This document shows, piece by piece, positions 27,383 to 36,640 of a stretch of 64,000 nt of DNA. Position 1 is the first letter of the stretch; each line of letters begins with the position of its first letter. The stretch lies in the NCBI GenBank assembly GCA_038095605.1, contig CP144380.1, positions 4,160,904 to 4,224,903 on the forward strand, read 5' to 3'. The stretch is from Gemmatimonadota bacterium DH-78 (lineage in GTDB: Bacteria; Gemmatimonadota; Gemmatimonadetes; Longimicrobiales; Gaopeijiaceae). Under the pieces are notes generated by a model that was not told the DNA's origin, did not search any database, and saw nothing but the letters and a program-made list of their open reading frames with translations. Position numbers and translations under genes: made by a program.

Positions 27383-28570
27383 TCAGGGGTTACCGGATCG
27401 GACGAGTCGATACACTCGCACTCGGTCGACCCCGAGATCGTCGGTCGAGATCCCGGTGATGAAGTCGCGATCGATGTCCGTCGCGCGGAAATCCGCGGGC
27501 ACCGGCACGTGGCCAAGGAACTCCCCTGTCGGTGCGAAGACCCCCCATCGTCGCTCCACTCGCCACGGCAGCACGAAGCGCTCGACCCAAACGTGGCCGT
27601 CGGGATCTGCCAGCAATCGGGAGTAGGCTGGGTACCGATCGGGCATCGGATACTCCGCTGCCTCGACAAAGAGGCGATCGAGCGAGTCCCGCCGAGCGAG
27701 GTGGGCGCTGGTGTACTCGGCGACGAAGTCGTCGTCGATCTCCAGTTCGCTGTCAGGTCCGCGAAGGATTCTCTGGAGCTCTCCGCTCGAGTCTCGCACC
27801 TCGATCTGGAGTCGCTCTGCTCCTCCGATGTAGAGTCGATCCCCGGACCCGTCGAAGACCACGGACCGACTGAAGGGATGCGGACCGCTACCCCCTCGAG
27901 TCATGATCCGCTCCGAGGAGATGTACGTTCCGAGCGTCGTGGTTTCGGCGGCATCGGGCACGACCCTCCAGACCTCGGCGCGTTGAGCGAAAAAGTGGTA
28001 GTCCTGCCCGGCAGGCATCGGGGGTGGGTCTCCCCAGCCCGCTGCGAGCAGGCTTCCATCGGGGAGGCAGGTGGAACTGTACGGGGGCCGCCCGGGCTCC
28101 GGCGTCTCGAACGGTCCCGTGGAGAGGATCCCGCCCTCGAAATCGAGCGCGGTCAGTCGCCGCTGTTGCCAGTCGTAGGCCATGAGCCGCCCTCCGCATT
28201 CCTCGAGCCAGCTGAAGCTCATGAACTCCCCTGGGCCCTCGCCGTGCATTCCAGACCTGCGGAGGTAGTCGCCGCTCCCGGAGTAGAATCGAATGTCGGC
28301 AGACTGCGCATCGGCCACCGCGATCCTTCCATCGGGGAGGCGAACCGCACTTATCGGGTCTCCGAAGAGGTACTCTTCGTCACCCTCGAGGAGTCCGATC
28401 TCGGTTTCGAGTGCCAGACTCCATGGGGAAGCCTCGCCCCAGACCGGATCGGTGGATGTCACCACCGTGACACCCGCGCTGTCCGCGACCGCGAACGTTG
28501 CGCGGGAATCGTCCAATCCGGTACATGCCGCGGCGCCCAGGACGAGAACTGCGCAGAGTGCTCGCTTCAC
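27383..28570 (-). CDS. 6-bladed beta-propeller lipoprotein
   Basis: 395 residues with leader MKRALCAVLVLGAAAC (lipobox AAAC). The first repeat has DSAGVTVVTSTDP, followed by DGRIAVADAQSADIRFY and the hallmark GMHGEGPGEFMSF. Later blades include LMAYDWQQRRLTALD and GHVWVERFVLPW. Separated by 75 bases from the next propeller. No partner gene suggests a ligand. Confidence 0.83.
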   Translation of the reverse strand: MKRALCAVLVLGAAACTGLDDSRATFAVADSAGVTVVTSTDPVWGEASPWSLALETEIGLLEGDEEYLFGDPISAVRLPDGRIAVADAQSADIRFYSGSGDYLRRSGMHGEGPGEFMSFSWLEECGGRLMAYDWQQRRLTALDFEGGILSTGPFETPEPGRPPYSSTCLPDGSLLAAGWGDPPPMPAGQDYHFFAQRAEVWRVVPDAAETTTLGTYISSERIMTRGGSGPHPFSRSVVFDGSGDRLYIGGAERLQIEVRDSSGELQRILRGPDSELEIDDDFVAEYTSAHLARRDSLDRLFVEAAEYPMPDRYPAYSRLLADPDGHVWVERFVLPWRVERRWGVFAPTGEFLGHVPVPADFRATDIDRDFITGISTDDLGVDRVRVYRLVRSGNP

Positions 28571-28592
28571 GTTCCCATCCCTTCGAAAATGG

Positions 28593-29186
28593 TTAGTTCC
28601 CGCCGACGCGGGGTTCGCCTTCCCACGCGTCCACGATCAGGCAGCCCCACGACGCTCCCGACGTGGCGATGACGACCCACTCCCCCACGCTCGGAAAGAG
28701 GAGGCCTCCGGGAAAGTAGAGGTTCTCTGGCGTGCGTGGCATTCCCGAGGCAACCGTCGGTTGGGTCGACACCGACTCGACGATCTGAGAGGGCTCATCA
28801 CGGCGCTGGGCCACGACGCGGATGTCCAACGGGGTCTCGGCGGCGAACGGATGCCACCAGATCTTCTTGGCCCCGCCGTTGAAGAGCGGATAGCTGAAAT
28901 GACCCCCCATGAGCATCTCACCCGACCGGACGAGGATCTCTTCCCGAGTCGGTGCCGCGACACACTGTCGTCGACTGGTTCCCACCAGTTCTCGGGTGAT
29001 GTCGGGGAGTGGGCGAACGGAATCGGGACGTGGGAAGGCGAGCCCGTGCGCCTCTGCGGCTGCCACTGGATCGTCCGCAGGGAAGGGAGACTGAGCACGC
29101 ACCGACTCGGGTGCCAAGCCGCACACGAGTATCGGGAGTCCTGCCCTGAGACAGCGTTCGATCGCGCGCCTGCTCGCCCTCTTCAC
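28593..29186 (-). CDS. hypothetical secreted protein
   Basis: 198 codons from the GTG at 29186, which gives VKRASRRAIERCLRAGLPILVCGLAPESVRAQS as an export signal; the frame is open to an upstream ATG at 29249. The mature part has LMGGHFSYPLFNGGAKKIWWHPF and VGEWVVIATSGASWGC near its end, a compact beta-rich fold. No family recognised. Lies among propeller lipoprotein genes. Confidence 0.6.
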   Translation of the reverse strand: MKRASRRAIERCLRAGLPILVCGLAPESVRAQSPFPADDPVAAAEAHGLAFPRPDSVRPLPDITRELVGTSRRQCVAAPTREEILVRSGEMLMGGHFSYPLFNGGAKKIWWHPFAAETPLDIRVVAQRRDEPSQIVESVSTQPTVASGMPRTPENLYFPGGLLFPSVGEWVVIATSGASWGCLIVDAWEGEPRVGGN

Positions 29187-29305
29187 AACCGGCCCCCTGA
29201 TGCGTGTTCCGAGAGTGCTCAGGATGGGCCCCGGATCTGTGGGGCGCAACGGGCGGAGGCCACTGGGGCCCGCGGGGGAGCCAGCCGACGCTAGTCCCGC
29301 CGTTG

Positions 29306-30367
29306 CTAGTCCTGGTCGGTTTCGTCGCTGCGGCGCTGCAGGGCGAGGATCTCGACCAGCTCGGGTGTGGCGACACGATACTCGAGGGGGCCGAAACTCA
29401 CGCCGCTGATCCTCGAAGCACCGACCACCGGCTCCCCGGTCGCAAGATCAACCGCTTCGACGACGAAGTCCAGCAGGGCCTCCTGGAACTCGGTGCCGAA
29501 ACTCGGTGGGTCCTCCAGGAACCGTTGGAGCTCATCGATCGTCACGTTCAGCGAGGGTACGGCGGTGGTGATCCAAAGGGTGTCGTCGGCGATCGCGAGG
29601 TCCCAGATGGTCGAGCCCCTGGTATTGATCCGGGGCACCGCGTCGAGGACCTGCTGAGGGTACTCCGAACGAAACCAATCCGGTTCGGTTCCGAGCACCT
29701 CCCTCAAAGTACCATCCGCATAAGAGCGCGACACGGAGTACTCGAACTCTCTTGCGAAGAGAACCGAACCGTCGGCGCTGGTGACCAGGTCGGCGACGCC
29801 ACTCGGAAAATTCGATCCCCCCGGCACACTGTCTTGCCAGAGCAACTGAATCTCTCCGCTTCGATCGAGCAGGCCGACATACCCCATCGATTCCCGGAAC
29901 ATGGCGGCCGCCATTCCCCCTCGCGCAGGCACTAGGTCGGCCACGGAATAGGCGAGTTGGATCGTTTCCAGTAGTTCGAGGTCGGGGTCGAAGAGTTGAA
30001 GTCGCCGACCTGCGTGACTGACGACCCACAGGTTGCCCTCCCGGTCGAAGGCCACCGCATGAACGCGATCGAACTGTCCCGGGCCATCGCCGTGATCTCC
30101 GAGCTTCGTCCGGTATCCACCGCCCGAATCGAAGAGAAGCACCTCGTAGGGTACGTTGCGGTCCACGAACGCGTACCGGGCCCCGGATGGCGATTGCACC
30201 AACAGGCCGCCTTCACTCGGGAGCGTGGGAGCGGTCGCGAAGTGAAGCTCTCCGATCACCCGCGAATCGGCGCAGTCTCTGCACGCGTGCTTCACGTCGC
30301 TGTCCGCAGATGAACAGGCCATGTTGGCCACTGCGAGGGCCAGCCCCGCCTTGTGGAGCACTCTCAT
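29306..30367 (-). CDS. 6-bladed beta-propeller lipoprotein
   Basis: 353 residues; leader LHKAGLALAVANMAC (lipobox NMAC). The mature N-terminus has a CRDC pair, then SGARYAFVDR, the GDHGDGPGQFDRVHAVAFD hallmark and NLWVVSHAGRRLQLFDPD. It is shorter than its paralogues and has a distinct C-terminus (SRISGVSFGPLEYRV). Confidence 0.8.
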   Translation of the reverse strand: MRVLHKAGLALAVANMACSSADSDVKHACRDCADSRVIGELHFATAPTLPSEGGLLVQSPSGARYAFVDRNVPYEVLLFDSGGGYRTKLGDHGDGPGQFDRVHAVAFDREGNLWVVSHAGRRLQLFDPDLELLETIQLAYSVADLVPARGGMAAAMFRESMGYVGLLDRSGEIQLLWQDSVPGGSNFPSGVADLVTSADGSVLFAREFEYSVSRSYADGTLREVLGTEPDWFRSEYPQQVLDAVPRINTRGSTIWDLAIADDTLWITTAVPSLNVTIDELQRFLEDPPSFGTEFQEALLDFVVEAVDLATGEPVVGASRISGVSFGPLEYRVATPELVEILALQRRSDETDQD

Positions 30368-30506
30368 GGGGCCTTCTTCGGTTCAGGGAACGAGCGCGGA
30401 GGTGTCTACGTAGGTTCGAATGCGGCGCTACCGCCAGACTCGACCTGGGGTGGCGAAGTCGGTGGGCGGGTGAGCGACCAGTCGCCCGGCTACGGCCCGA
30501 TCACCG

Positions 30507-31700
30507 TCATGGTCGGTCGGCCAACCCCCAGATCGTGACCTCGGGGCGCCCGAGACTGTCCGTTGTCGTGAGGAGCACGGCGGTGCCGGCCACATCGAGA
30601 AGGACCCCATCGTCCGGAATGGCCATACACCGAGTGGTTTTCCCGTCCACGGAAACCTCCCAGGCGTGGCCGCCCCGACCCGACACGGTCCACTCGAGTA
30701 GCCAAACCGTGCCGTTGGTCCCGGCGGCCGCTCCTCGGAGGGCTGGGATCGCGGGGCGCGCCGGCGTTCCGTCAACCAGTCCGGCGAAGATCGAGGAGGC
30801 CATGTCCGATGCGCTCACCGCCCGCCGCAATGATTCTCGAGCTGCGTCCACGGCTTGGGAAACGTCGGACGTCGATGCCCTGCTCACCTGGACGACTGTC
30901 GGCAGGTCGCCTGGCCGCTGCCACAGCCCGACCCAGGATGCCTCGGGGTCGACCAACCAGACTCCGTCCTCGGACGAGGCGACCGAGACCTCCGCGCTCA
31001 GGAGATGGGGTATGGCACGCCAGCCGCCCTCATGGACGAATCCAGTCGTCCACCGGTCCGGGACGACTCGCAGGGTGTCGAGATTCGAGCCGTCGGGAGT
31101 CACGACGAGCAGTACGGTGTCTCGGAAATCTCCTTCACGGCGCGCTGGAAAGTCTCGACTCATCCACGTCCAGCCGCCGCCGGGAGCGGGAAACACTCGG
31201 GTGCCGCGTTGAGCCGTAGCCGATGGCAGGATGGAGTGCTCGGACACGAGCTCACCGTCTAGAGTGAACGCGCTCATGCGTCCGCGGGAACCATCCCACG
31301 CCAGGAGAGTCGAGTCGACTCCGTACAGCGCGTCGATTGATCTGAACTCCCCCGGGCCGTCGCCATGCCCACCGATCGAATCCGCGACGCCCCCCTCGAC
31401 CGAGACGAGGTAGATGCGTCCGGCGAGTCGATCCGCGACCGCGAACCCATCCTCGTGGAGCACTCCCCCCGAGATGGCCGAGAACTGGTCGGCGCGAGTC
31501 GGCTCGGATCGCCGTTGAAGGGATTCGCAGAGATCCGTAGCGAGGACGAGCGGCTCCATTTCACTCGCGCCCCGAGCCCAACTCGGTTTCGAATCGACAG
31601 GCGGGTCACCACAGGCGGCCAGTGCGACTACGGCGAGGAGTCTCGCGACCGGGAGGTTCAGCCAGCTCCCCGCCGCAAGGAGGCGCTGTCGCCGACTCAT
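30507..31700 (-). CDS. 6-bladed beta-propeller lipoprotein
   Basis: 397 residues; leader PVARLLAVVALAACG (lipobox LAAC). Hallmark GGHGDGPGEFRSIDALYG near residue 110, preceded by FAVADRLAGRIYLVS. Start overlaps the stop of the small upstream gene by 4 bases. Ends DSLGRPEVTIWGL. Confidence 0.82.
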   Translation of the reverse strand: MSRRQRLLAAGSWLNLPVARLLAVVALAACGDPPVDSKPSWARGASEMEPLVLATDLCESLQRRSEPTRADQFSAISGGVLHEDGFAVADRLAGRIYLVSVEGGVADSIGGHGDGPGEFRSIDALYGVDSTLLAWDGSRGRMSAFTLDGELVSEHSILPSATAQRGTRVFPAPGGGWTWMSRDFPARREGDFRDTVLLVVTPDGSNLDTLRVVPDRWTTGFVHEGGWRAIPHLLSAEVSVASSEDGVWLVDPEASWVGLWQRPGDLPTVVQVSRASTSDVSQAVDAARESLRRAVSASDMASSIFAGLVDGTPARPAIPALRGAAAGTNGTVWLLEWTVSGRGGHAWEVSVDGKTTRCMAIPDDGVLLDVAGTAVLLTTTDSLGRPEVTIWGLADRP

Positions 31701-31864
31701 GGCGCGGTGGAGTCCCCGACACTGATCGAGATCTTTACAGGTCCGATGCGGTAGCGACCCCGGTCCGTGCCCGTGACTTCAGCGGCCCCGGCGGAGACGG
31801 CGGTGACGAGGCCGCTGCGCACGTAGCCCGTCAACGCGAACAGCATCGGCCTGACGATACTCAC
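31697..31864 (-). CDS. small hypothetical protein coupled to propeller gene
   Basis: 55 residues from a GTG at 31864; VSIVRPMLFALTGYVRSGL then AEVTGTDRGRYRIGPVKISISV. It lies 20 bases after the gene at 31884 and overlaps the propeller start by 4 bases. The compact overlap is the main support; composition is ordinary and no family is evident. A longer in-frame start exists at 31942 but would overlap the upstream gene. Confidence 0.45.
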   Translation of the reverse strand: MSIVRPMLFALTGYVRSGLVTAVSAGAAEVTGTDRGRYRIGPVKISISVGDSTAP

Positions 31865-31883
31865 TGGGTCCTCCCTACCGAGG

Positions 31884-32216
31884 TCACTCCATGAGGTGGG
31901 CGATCGAGTCGGCCCTTTGCTGCAGCTTCCGATTGCGTGCAATGATCCATGAGAAGCACCCGGAAAGTACGGTGCTCACCCCCAGCATCGCCAATAGTGA
32001 TCCGGGCTCTTCTGCGCCTCGCAGGAGCTCGAGGGCGGACAAGCCCATGGCGACCACGCAAAGGATGAGGAAGGCGCTGCTCACGAACAGCGCTCCGCGC
32101 CCGAACGACGGGTTCGCCCGGACGGCCTCCGACGCCTGCCGGAGACGCACTCGCGTTTCGGGGTCGATCGGACGGTTGATCGTTCTCGGATCCAGCGGCG
32201 CTGGCTGTTCGTTCAT
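31884..32216 (-). CDS. hypothetical two-helix membrane protein
   Basis: 110 residues: a 40-residue polar N-terminus, two helices (GALFVSSAFLILCVVAMGL and LLAMLGVSTVLSGCFSWII) and a basic tail RNRKLQQRADSIAHL. No family recognised. First gene of a minus-strand set reading into the propellers; divergent from the PadR gene. Confidence 0.65.
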   Translation of the reverse strand: MNEQPAPLDPRTINRPIDPETRVRLRQASEAVRANPSFGRGALFVSSAFLILCVVAMGLSALELLRGAEEPGSLLAMLGVSTVLSGCFSWIIARNRKLQQRADSIAHLME

Positions 32217-32344
32217 TCTCCTGCCCGGCGCTCGGGTGCGGGGAAGTCCGCCGGCATGCTATTCGAGCGGAGACGGTTTCCGCCAGACCCGCGCGGCGCT
32301 CGCGCCTGCGTTCACGCGAGCGCGGCCCACGACCCGTTCCCCTT

Positions 32345-32380
32345 GACCGTCAAGATGAAGCTCGGTATGTCTTGACGGTC
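32345..32380. promoter_or_regulatory. 11-bp perfect inverted repeat, probable PadR operator
   Basis: GACCGTCAAGA, 14-base spacer, TCTTGACGGTC. The right arm contains TTGACG, which could be a -35 element, so binding would occlude the promoter. It lies 54 bases upstream of the PadR start and fits autoregulation of the PadR/ADOP unit. Confidence 0.7.
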
Positions 32381-32433
32381 ATATGGAGCGGCGCGCGTCT
32401 TCGCACCGCCTGGCACGCCGGAGGGAGGGCGAG

Positions 32434-32769
32434 GTGGACGAGCTGAATACCGATGTGATCCAGGGCACCCTGGACATGATCATCCTGAAGACGCTGAGCT
32501 GGGCCCCCCTGCACGGGTATGGGATTGCACAGCGGATCGAGGACGTCTCGGGAAACGTCTTCAAGGTCAATCCCGGCTCCCTGCTCACGGCGCTCAAACG
32601 TCTCGAGCGCGCGGGGCTTCTGGACTCGGAGTGGGGGAAGACGGCCAACTCGCGCCGGGCGAAATACTACACCCTGACGGCCGGCGGACAACGGCGCTTG
32701 GCCGCGGAACGGCGCGACTGGGAGCGCCGGGCCGGCGCCGTGACTCGGCTGCTGGCGGCGGAGGGCTGA
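32434..32769 (+). CDS. PadR family transcriptional regulator
   Basis: 111 residues from the GTG at 32434 (VDELNTDVIQGTLDMIILK), which has GGAGGGAGGG upstream; an ATG at 32383 would add 17 basic residues without a ribosome site. Winged helix features: HGYGIAQRIEDVSG, VNPGSLLTALKRLERAGLL and AKYYTLTAGGQRRL. In this genus of bacteria such regulators are typically paired with ADOP permeases. The permease gene begins 3 bases downstream, so the pair is one operon. Confidence 0.92.
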   Translation: MDELNTDVIQGTLDMIILKTLSWAPLHGYGIAQRIEDVSGNVFKVNPGSLLTALKRLERAGLLDSEWGKTANSRRAKYYTLTAGGQRRLAAERRDWERRAGAVTRLLAAEG

Positions 32770-32772
32770 GCC

Positions 32773-35397
32773 GTGGGTGTTCTCCGCTCTCTCCTGCACG
32801 GACTCCGCGATTGGCGGCGCTCCGACGAGATCGACCGTGAACTGGCGGATGAGCTCGAGCACTTCTATGCGGAAGCCGTCGACGACCTGGTGCGACATGG
32901 CGCCGCTCCCGAGCACGCGCGTCGACATGTGCGACTGACCTACGGCGATGCACTGGGCGCACGCGAAGACGTACGCGCGTCTCTCTGGGAATCGGCCGTA
33001 CAGGATCTCGTGGCCGACCTCCGCCTGGGGCTCCGCCGGCTCCGTCGCAGCCCCGGCTTCACCGCGACCGTGGCGGCGGTTCTGGGACTGGGGATCGGCG
33101 CGGCCACGGTGATCGTCAGCGTCGTCCGCCCGGTGGTCTTCGATGGGCTCGGGTATCCCGACGCGAACCAGCTGATCGCCATCGAGGATCGCTCCGATGC
33201 CGGCCAGCCCCTCGCGGTCACCTTCGGCTCGTTCCTGGAGTTCGAGCGCCGTACGACGCGCTTCGACGCCCTCGCCGTCCACGGGGTCTGGCAGCCGACG
33301 TTGACCGGCGGCGCGGAGCCGGAACGCCTCGAAGGAGAGCGAGTGAGCGCGGACTTCTTCGAGGTGCTCGCGGTGCCTCCGCGGATCGGGCCCGGGCTGG
33401 ATCCCGATGAGGCACACGAGGGGGGCGCGAAGCAGGTCGTGTTGAGCCACGACCTCTGGACCCGGCGGTTCGACGCCGACCCGCGGGTGCTCGAGCGGAC
33501 GCTCGAACTGGATGGAGTTCCGTACGCGGTCGTCGGTGTCATGCCCCCGGACTTCCGGAGCGTCCTCCGCACGGAGTCGAGGATATGGACGCACCTCCAC
33601 TATGGATCGGCGACGGATCCGAACGGTCCGGAGTGGGGCCACCACCTGGGAATGATCGGACGCCTCGGGACGGGGGTCGCGATCGAGTCCGGACGCGCCG
33701 AACTCACCGAGGTTGCGGCGCGGCCCATTCCCGACTTCCCTCGCCCGAACTGGGCCGCGATGGACAACGGTCTGATCGTCACACCGCTGCGCAGCTTCGC
33801 CACGGCCGATGGTCGAGGAACCGGGCTGATCCTGCTGGGCGCGGCCGGGCTGCTCCTGATCATCGCCTGCGTGAACCTGGCCATTCTGCTGGTGGCGCGC
33901 GGGCTGCGCCGGGGGGGTGAGCTCGCGGTCCGCACGGCGCTCGGTGCCGGGCGGGGCCGGCTGACTCGTCAGCTCACCGTCGAGAGTCTGCTTCTGGCCG
34001 GACTCGGGGGAGCGCTCGGACTCGCGATCGCCGTGATCGGGACCGACTCGATTCTCACCGGCCTCCCCGCGTCGCTGAGGGGACTGGGGTCGTCCGGTCT
34101 GGATGCCGGCACGCTCGCCTTCGCGCTCGTGGTCGTACTCGTGGTCGGCGTAGCCGGCGGGGTGATCCCGGCGCTCGCCGCATCGCGGGGGGCTTCGGCC
34201 GCCGGCGGGGTCCGGGGCAGCGCTCCGGCCCATCGGGTCGCGCGCAACCTGATCGTTTCGGAAGTCGCGCTTGCGGTCGTCCTGCTGGTGGGGGCCGGCC
34301 TCCTCACCCGCACGATGCACAACCTCCTTGCAGAGCCCTACGGGATCGACCCGGGAAGCACCTGGGTCATGCAGGTACGGGCGACCAGCGTGCCCGGCGG
34401 TGATGTCGAGGTGCACCAGTTCTGGGACCGCAGTCTCGACGCCGTGCGAGAGGTGCCCGGCGTACGCTCGGTGGCCACCACCACGCAGCTTCCGCTGTCG
34501 GGCGACTTCGACGCATATGGCGTGGCGATTCAGACTCCCGGGGGCACGGGCGAGGTAGCGGGCACCGCGTTCCGGTACGCCGTGTCACCCGACTACCACG
34601 ATCTGATGGGCATCCCGATCCGCCACGGGCGGGCGCTCGGGCGAGCGGATCAGGCGGATGCGCAGCCCGTTGCCGTCGTCAGCGCTTCACTGGCGCGCGG
34701 GCTCTTCGGAGACGCCGACCCGCTGGGCCGCGAGATCCGACTCGGGGCCGGCGGGGCGGCGTACTCGATCGTGGGGGTCGCGGGGGACGTGCGCCAGCAG
34801 TCGCTCGCCACGGACGTGACGGACGCGGTCTACGTCACGACCCACCAGTGGCGCTGGGCAGACCGGATCCGGTGGGTTGCGGTCGAGGTGGCCGACCCGG
34901 GCGTGATCGATTCGGTCAAGCGAGCCATCTGGTCCGTGAATCCCGATCAGTCGATCGGGACGGTGGAGACGCTGGATCGAGTGGTTCGGCGTTCAGAGGC
35001 GCACCGCCGCTTCGTCCTGGCCCTGGTGGGGATCTTCGCCGCTCTCGCGGTGGTCCTGTCCGCCCTCGGCCTCTATGGCGTGATCTCCGCGCAGGTGGCC
35101 GATCGACGCCGGGAGATGGGGATCCGTGCCGCTCTGGGCGCGAGGCAGCCGGAGCTCGTGGGTCTCGTCCTGCGCCGTGGCCTCGGCCTGTCGCTGACCG
35201 GAATCGGCCTCGGTCTCGCCTTGGCGATGTTGGCATCCCGGGCGCTCGCCACGCTCCTCTTCGGCGTGACCGGACTCGATCCGCTCACCTACGCCGCAGT
35301 CTCGGGCCTCTTCCTCACGGTGGCGGCGCTGGCGTGCTGGATCCCCGCACGACGGGCCGCCAAGGCCGATCCCCTGCGCAGTCTCGCCGCGGAGTAG
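32773..35397 (+). CDS. ADOP family ABC transporter permease (MacB/FtsX-like)
   Basis: 874 residues. Residues about 1-70 are the soluble ADOP head (DELEHFYAEAVDDLVRHG). A first helix (about 97-118), a MacB-type periplasmic core (120-340), an FtsX domain with three helices (about 345-460), a second periplasmic core and a final FtsX domain (about 745-870, GLYGVISAQVADRRREMGIR and DPLTYAAVSGLF) follow. This is the double-module permease architecture. No ATPase gene is adjacent; the partial ABC ATPase at 63.3 kb is too distant to pair by position. Substrate unknown. Confidence 0.92.
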   Translation: MGVLRSLLHGLRDWRRSDEIDRELADELEHFYAEAVDDLVRHGAAPEHARRHVRLTYGDALGAREDVRASLWESAVQDLVADLRLGLRRLRRSPGFTATVAAVLGLGIGAATVIVSVVRPVVFDGLGYPDANQLIAIEDRSDAGQPLAVTFGSFLEFERRTTRFDALAVHGVWQPTLTGGAEPERLEGERVSADFFEVLAVPPRIGPGLDPDEAHEGGAKQVVLSHDLWTRRFDADPRVLERTLELDGVPYAVVGVMPPDFRSVLRTESRIWTHLHYGSATDPNGPEWGHHLGMIGRLGTGVAIESGRAELTEVAARPIPDFPRPNWAAMDNGLIVTPLRSFATADGRGTGLILLGAAGLLLIIACVNLAILLVARGLRRGGELAVRTALGAGRGRLTRQLTVESLLLAGLGGALGLAIAVIGTDSILTGLPASLRGLGSSGLDAGTLAFALVVVLVVGVAGGVIPALAASRGASAAGGVRGSAPAHRVARNLIVSEVALAVVLLVGAGLLTRTMHNLLAEPYGIDPGSTWVMQVRATSVPGGDVEVHQFWDRSLDAVREVPGVRSVATTTQLPLSGDFDAYGVAIQTPGGTGEVAGTAFRYAVSPDYHDLMGIPIRHGRALGRADQADAQPVAVVSASLARGLFGDADPLGREIRLGAGGAAYSIVGVAGDVRQQSLATDVTDAVYVTTHQWRWADRIRWVAVEVADPGVIDSVKRAIWSVNPDQSIGTVETLDRVVRRSEAHRRFVLALVGIFAALAVVLSALGLYGVISAQVADRRREMGIRAALGARQPELVGLVLRRGLGLSLTGIGLGLALAMLASRALATLLFGVTGLDPLTYAAVSGLFLTVAALACWIPARRAAKADPLRSLAAE

Positions 35398-35428
35398 GCA
35401 GCAGGGCGCTTCTTCGTCAGGGCCGCTG

Positions 35429-35992
35429 TTACGGGTCCACGCTGCCGGACAAGAGCGCAGTGACGAGGCCGTGGACCCCGATGCCGGCCCAGGTCCACTC
35501 GTCGCCGCCCGCCGCAGCCACGGCGGCGCCCAGGAAGAGTCCGACCGTGGAGCCGAGAATGGCTCGTCCCCGTGACGCCCCCGCGACGTCGGCACCCACC
35601 GTGGCTCCCAGCCATGCACCGGGGTAGGCGAACAGAAGGCCAACGAGACTGTCCGTAGCGCCGGCTCCAATCAACATGCCTGCTCCAGCGCCGACGGCCG
35701 ACCCGAGGGTGGACGCGCCGGCCATCACCGGAAAGGACATGGGCCTTTCGGTAGCGACCTGTTCAGCGGCAGGCAGTGAGACGATCTCGCTCGGAATGGC
35801 CAGCCAAAGCGCAGGCTCGACGAGCCGAGGCTCGAGGTCTGCGTTCTGGGCAAGGCCGCGGGTCGGCGCCGCGAGCTGCAACAGGCCGATGATGACCAGC
35901 GCTGCGCGGAACGCCTGTGCACCCCTTCGGTTCCCGTCGGCCCTGTCGCGTCGCATGGAATGGCGGCTCCGAAAAGGTTCGATAATGCTCAC
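35429..35992 (-). CDS. hypothetical secreted glycine-zipper protein
   Basis: 187 residues with a signal peptide (AALVIIGLLQLAAPTRGLAQ). The mature half is rich in GxxxG (GSAVGAGAGMLIGAG, GAWLGATVGADVAG), suggesting membrane-inserting glycine zippers. No family name. It ends 32 bases from the ADOP stop, convergent with it. Confidence 0.65.
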   Translation of the reverse strand: MSIIEPFRSRHSMRRDRADGNRRGAQAFRAALVIIGLLQLAAPTRGLAQNADLEPRLVEPALWLAIPSEIVSLPAAEQVATERPMSFPVMAGASTLGSAVGAGAGMLIGAGATDSLVGLLFAYPGAWLGATVGADVAGASRGRAILGSTVGLFLGAAVAAAGGDEWTWAGIGVHGLVTALLSGSVDP

Positions 35993-36032
35993 GATTGCAC
36001 GCTACGGTGAGCCGCAGTATTCACGCCAGTCC

Positions 36033-36593
36033 CTACAGTCGAGTGAGTGAGGCACTGGCTGAACCGACCGCATCGATTAGCGAGAGCTTCCGGCGTTCAT
36101 CGCCGCGTGTCGCGACCTGAGTTCTGCCGGGAGTGGCGCCGGCCTCGTCAGCGACGAGATACCATCCCTCATCGCGATGATGCTGGAGCAATCTCTCGAA
36201 GAGATCGTCCGCTGCTCCGGAGGGAGAGAGCACGAGGGACATGAACCCAGGCATCCGCGCGTCCGTCAACATCTCCTGAACGCGTGCGTGGATCTTCGCC
36301 ACGCGGTCCTCGACCGAAGGCGCGGTGCGGAGCCAGAACGCCCCCTTCGGACTGATGTGAACCGTCTCGCCTGCGAAGAACGGGAGGTCCGAAGGATAGA
36401 ACTCCGGTCGCATCGGAGAGCCCTGAACGAAAAGGCTGTCGTGCTCGATTTTCCCGTCTCGACGCACGACCACATGGCGCGCCAGTCGATCTTCGGAGAC
36501 CTCGACCTCCGCAGTCAGGTTTCCGGAGGAGGTGAGCGCAGACTCCGTCATTCCGCGCGCCCACCGAACCATCGCCTTCACGTCGTCATTCAT
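36033..36593 (-). CDS. hypothetical cytosolic protein
   Basis: 186 residues from ATG 36593 (MNDDVKAMVRWARG). Mixed alpha/beta with no signal peptide; FFAGETVHISPKGAFWLRT and GWYLVADEAGATPG are distinctive segments. No family recognised. The frame continues upstream without a better start. Confidence 0.55.
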   Translation of the reverse strand: MNDDVKAMVRWARGMTESALTSSGNLTAEVEVSEDRLARHVVVRRDGKIEHDSLFVQGSPMRPEFYPSDLPFFAGETVHISPKGAFWLRTAPSVEDRVAKIHARVQEMLTDARMPGFMSLVLSPSGAADDLFERLLQHHRDEGWYLVADEAGATPGRTQVATRGDERRKLSLIDAVGSASASLTRL

Positions 36594-36640
36594 CGTCGCG
36601 CCTCCTGCGGGTAGTTGCCTACTACCTGGATGCGCGGACG

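Noticed and set aside
32262-32330. Sequence GGAGACGGTTTCCGCCAGACC resembling the internal loop of attC sites B and D, next to a hairpin (GCGCTCGCG/CGCGAGCGC)
   Set aside because: Only a short loop-like stretch matches and there are no core or arm sequences. It lies between divergent ordinary genes 8 kb from the array.
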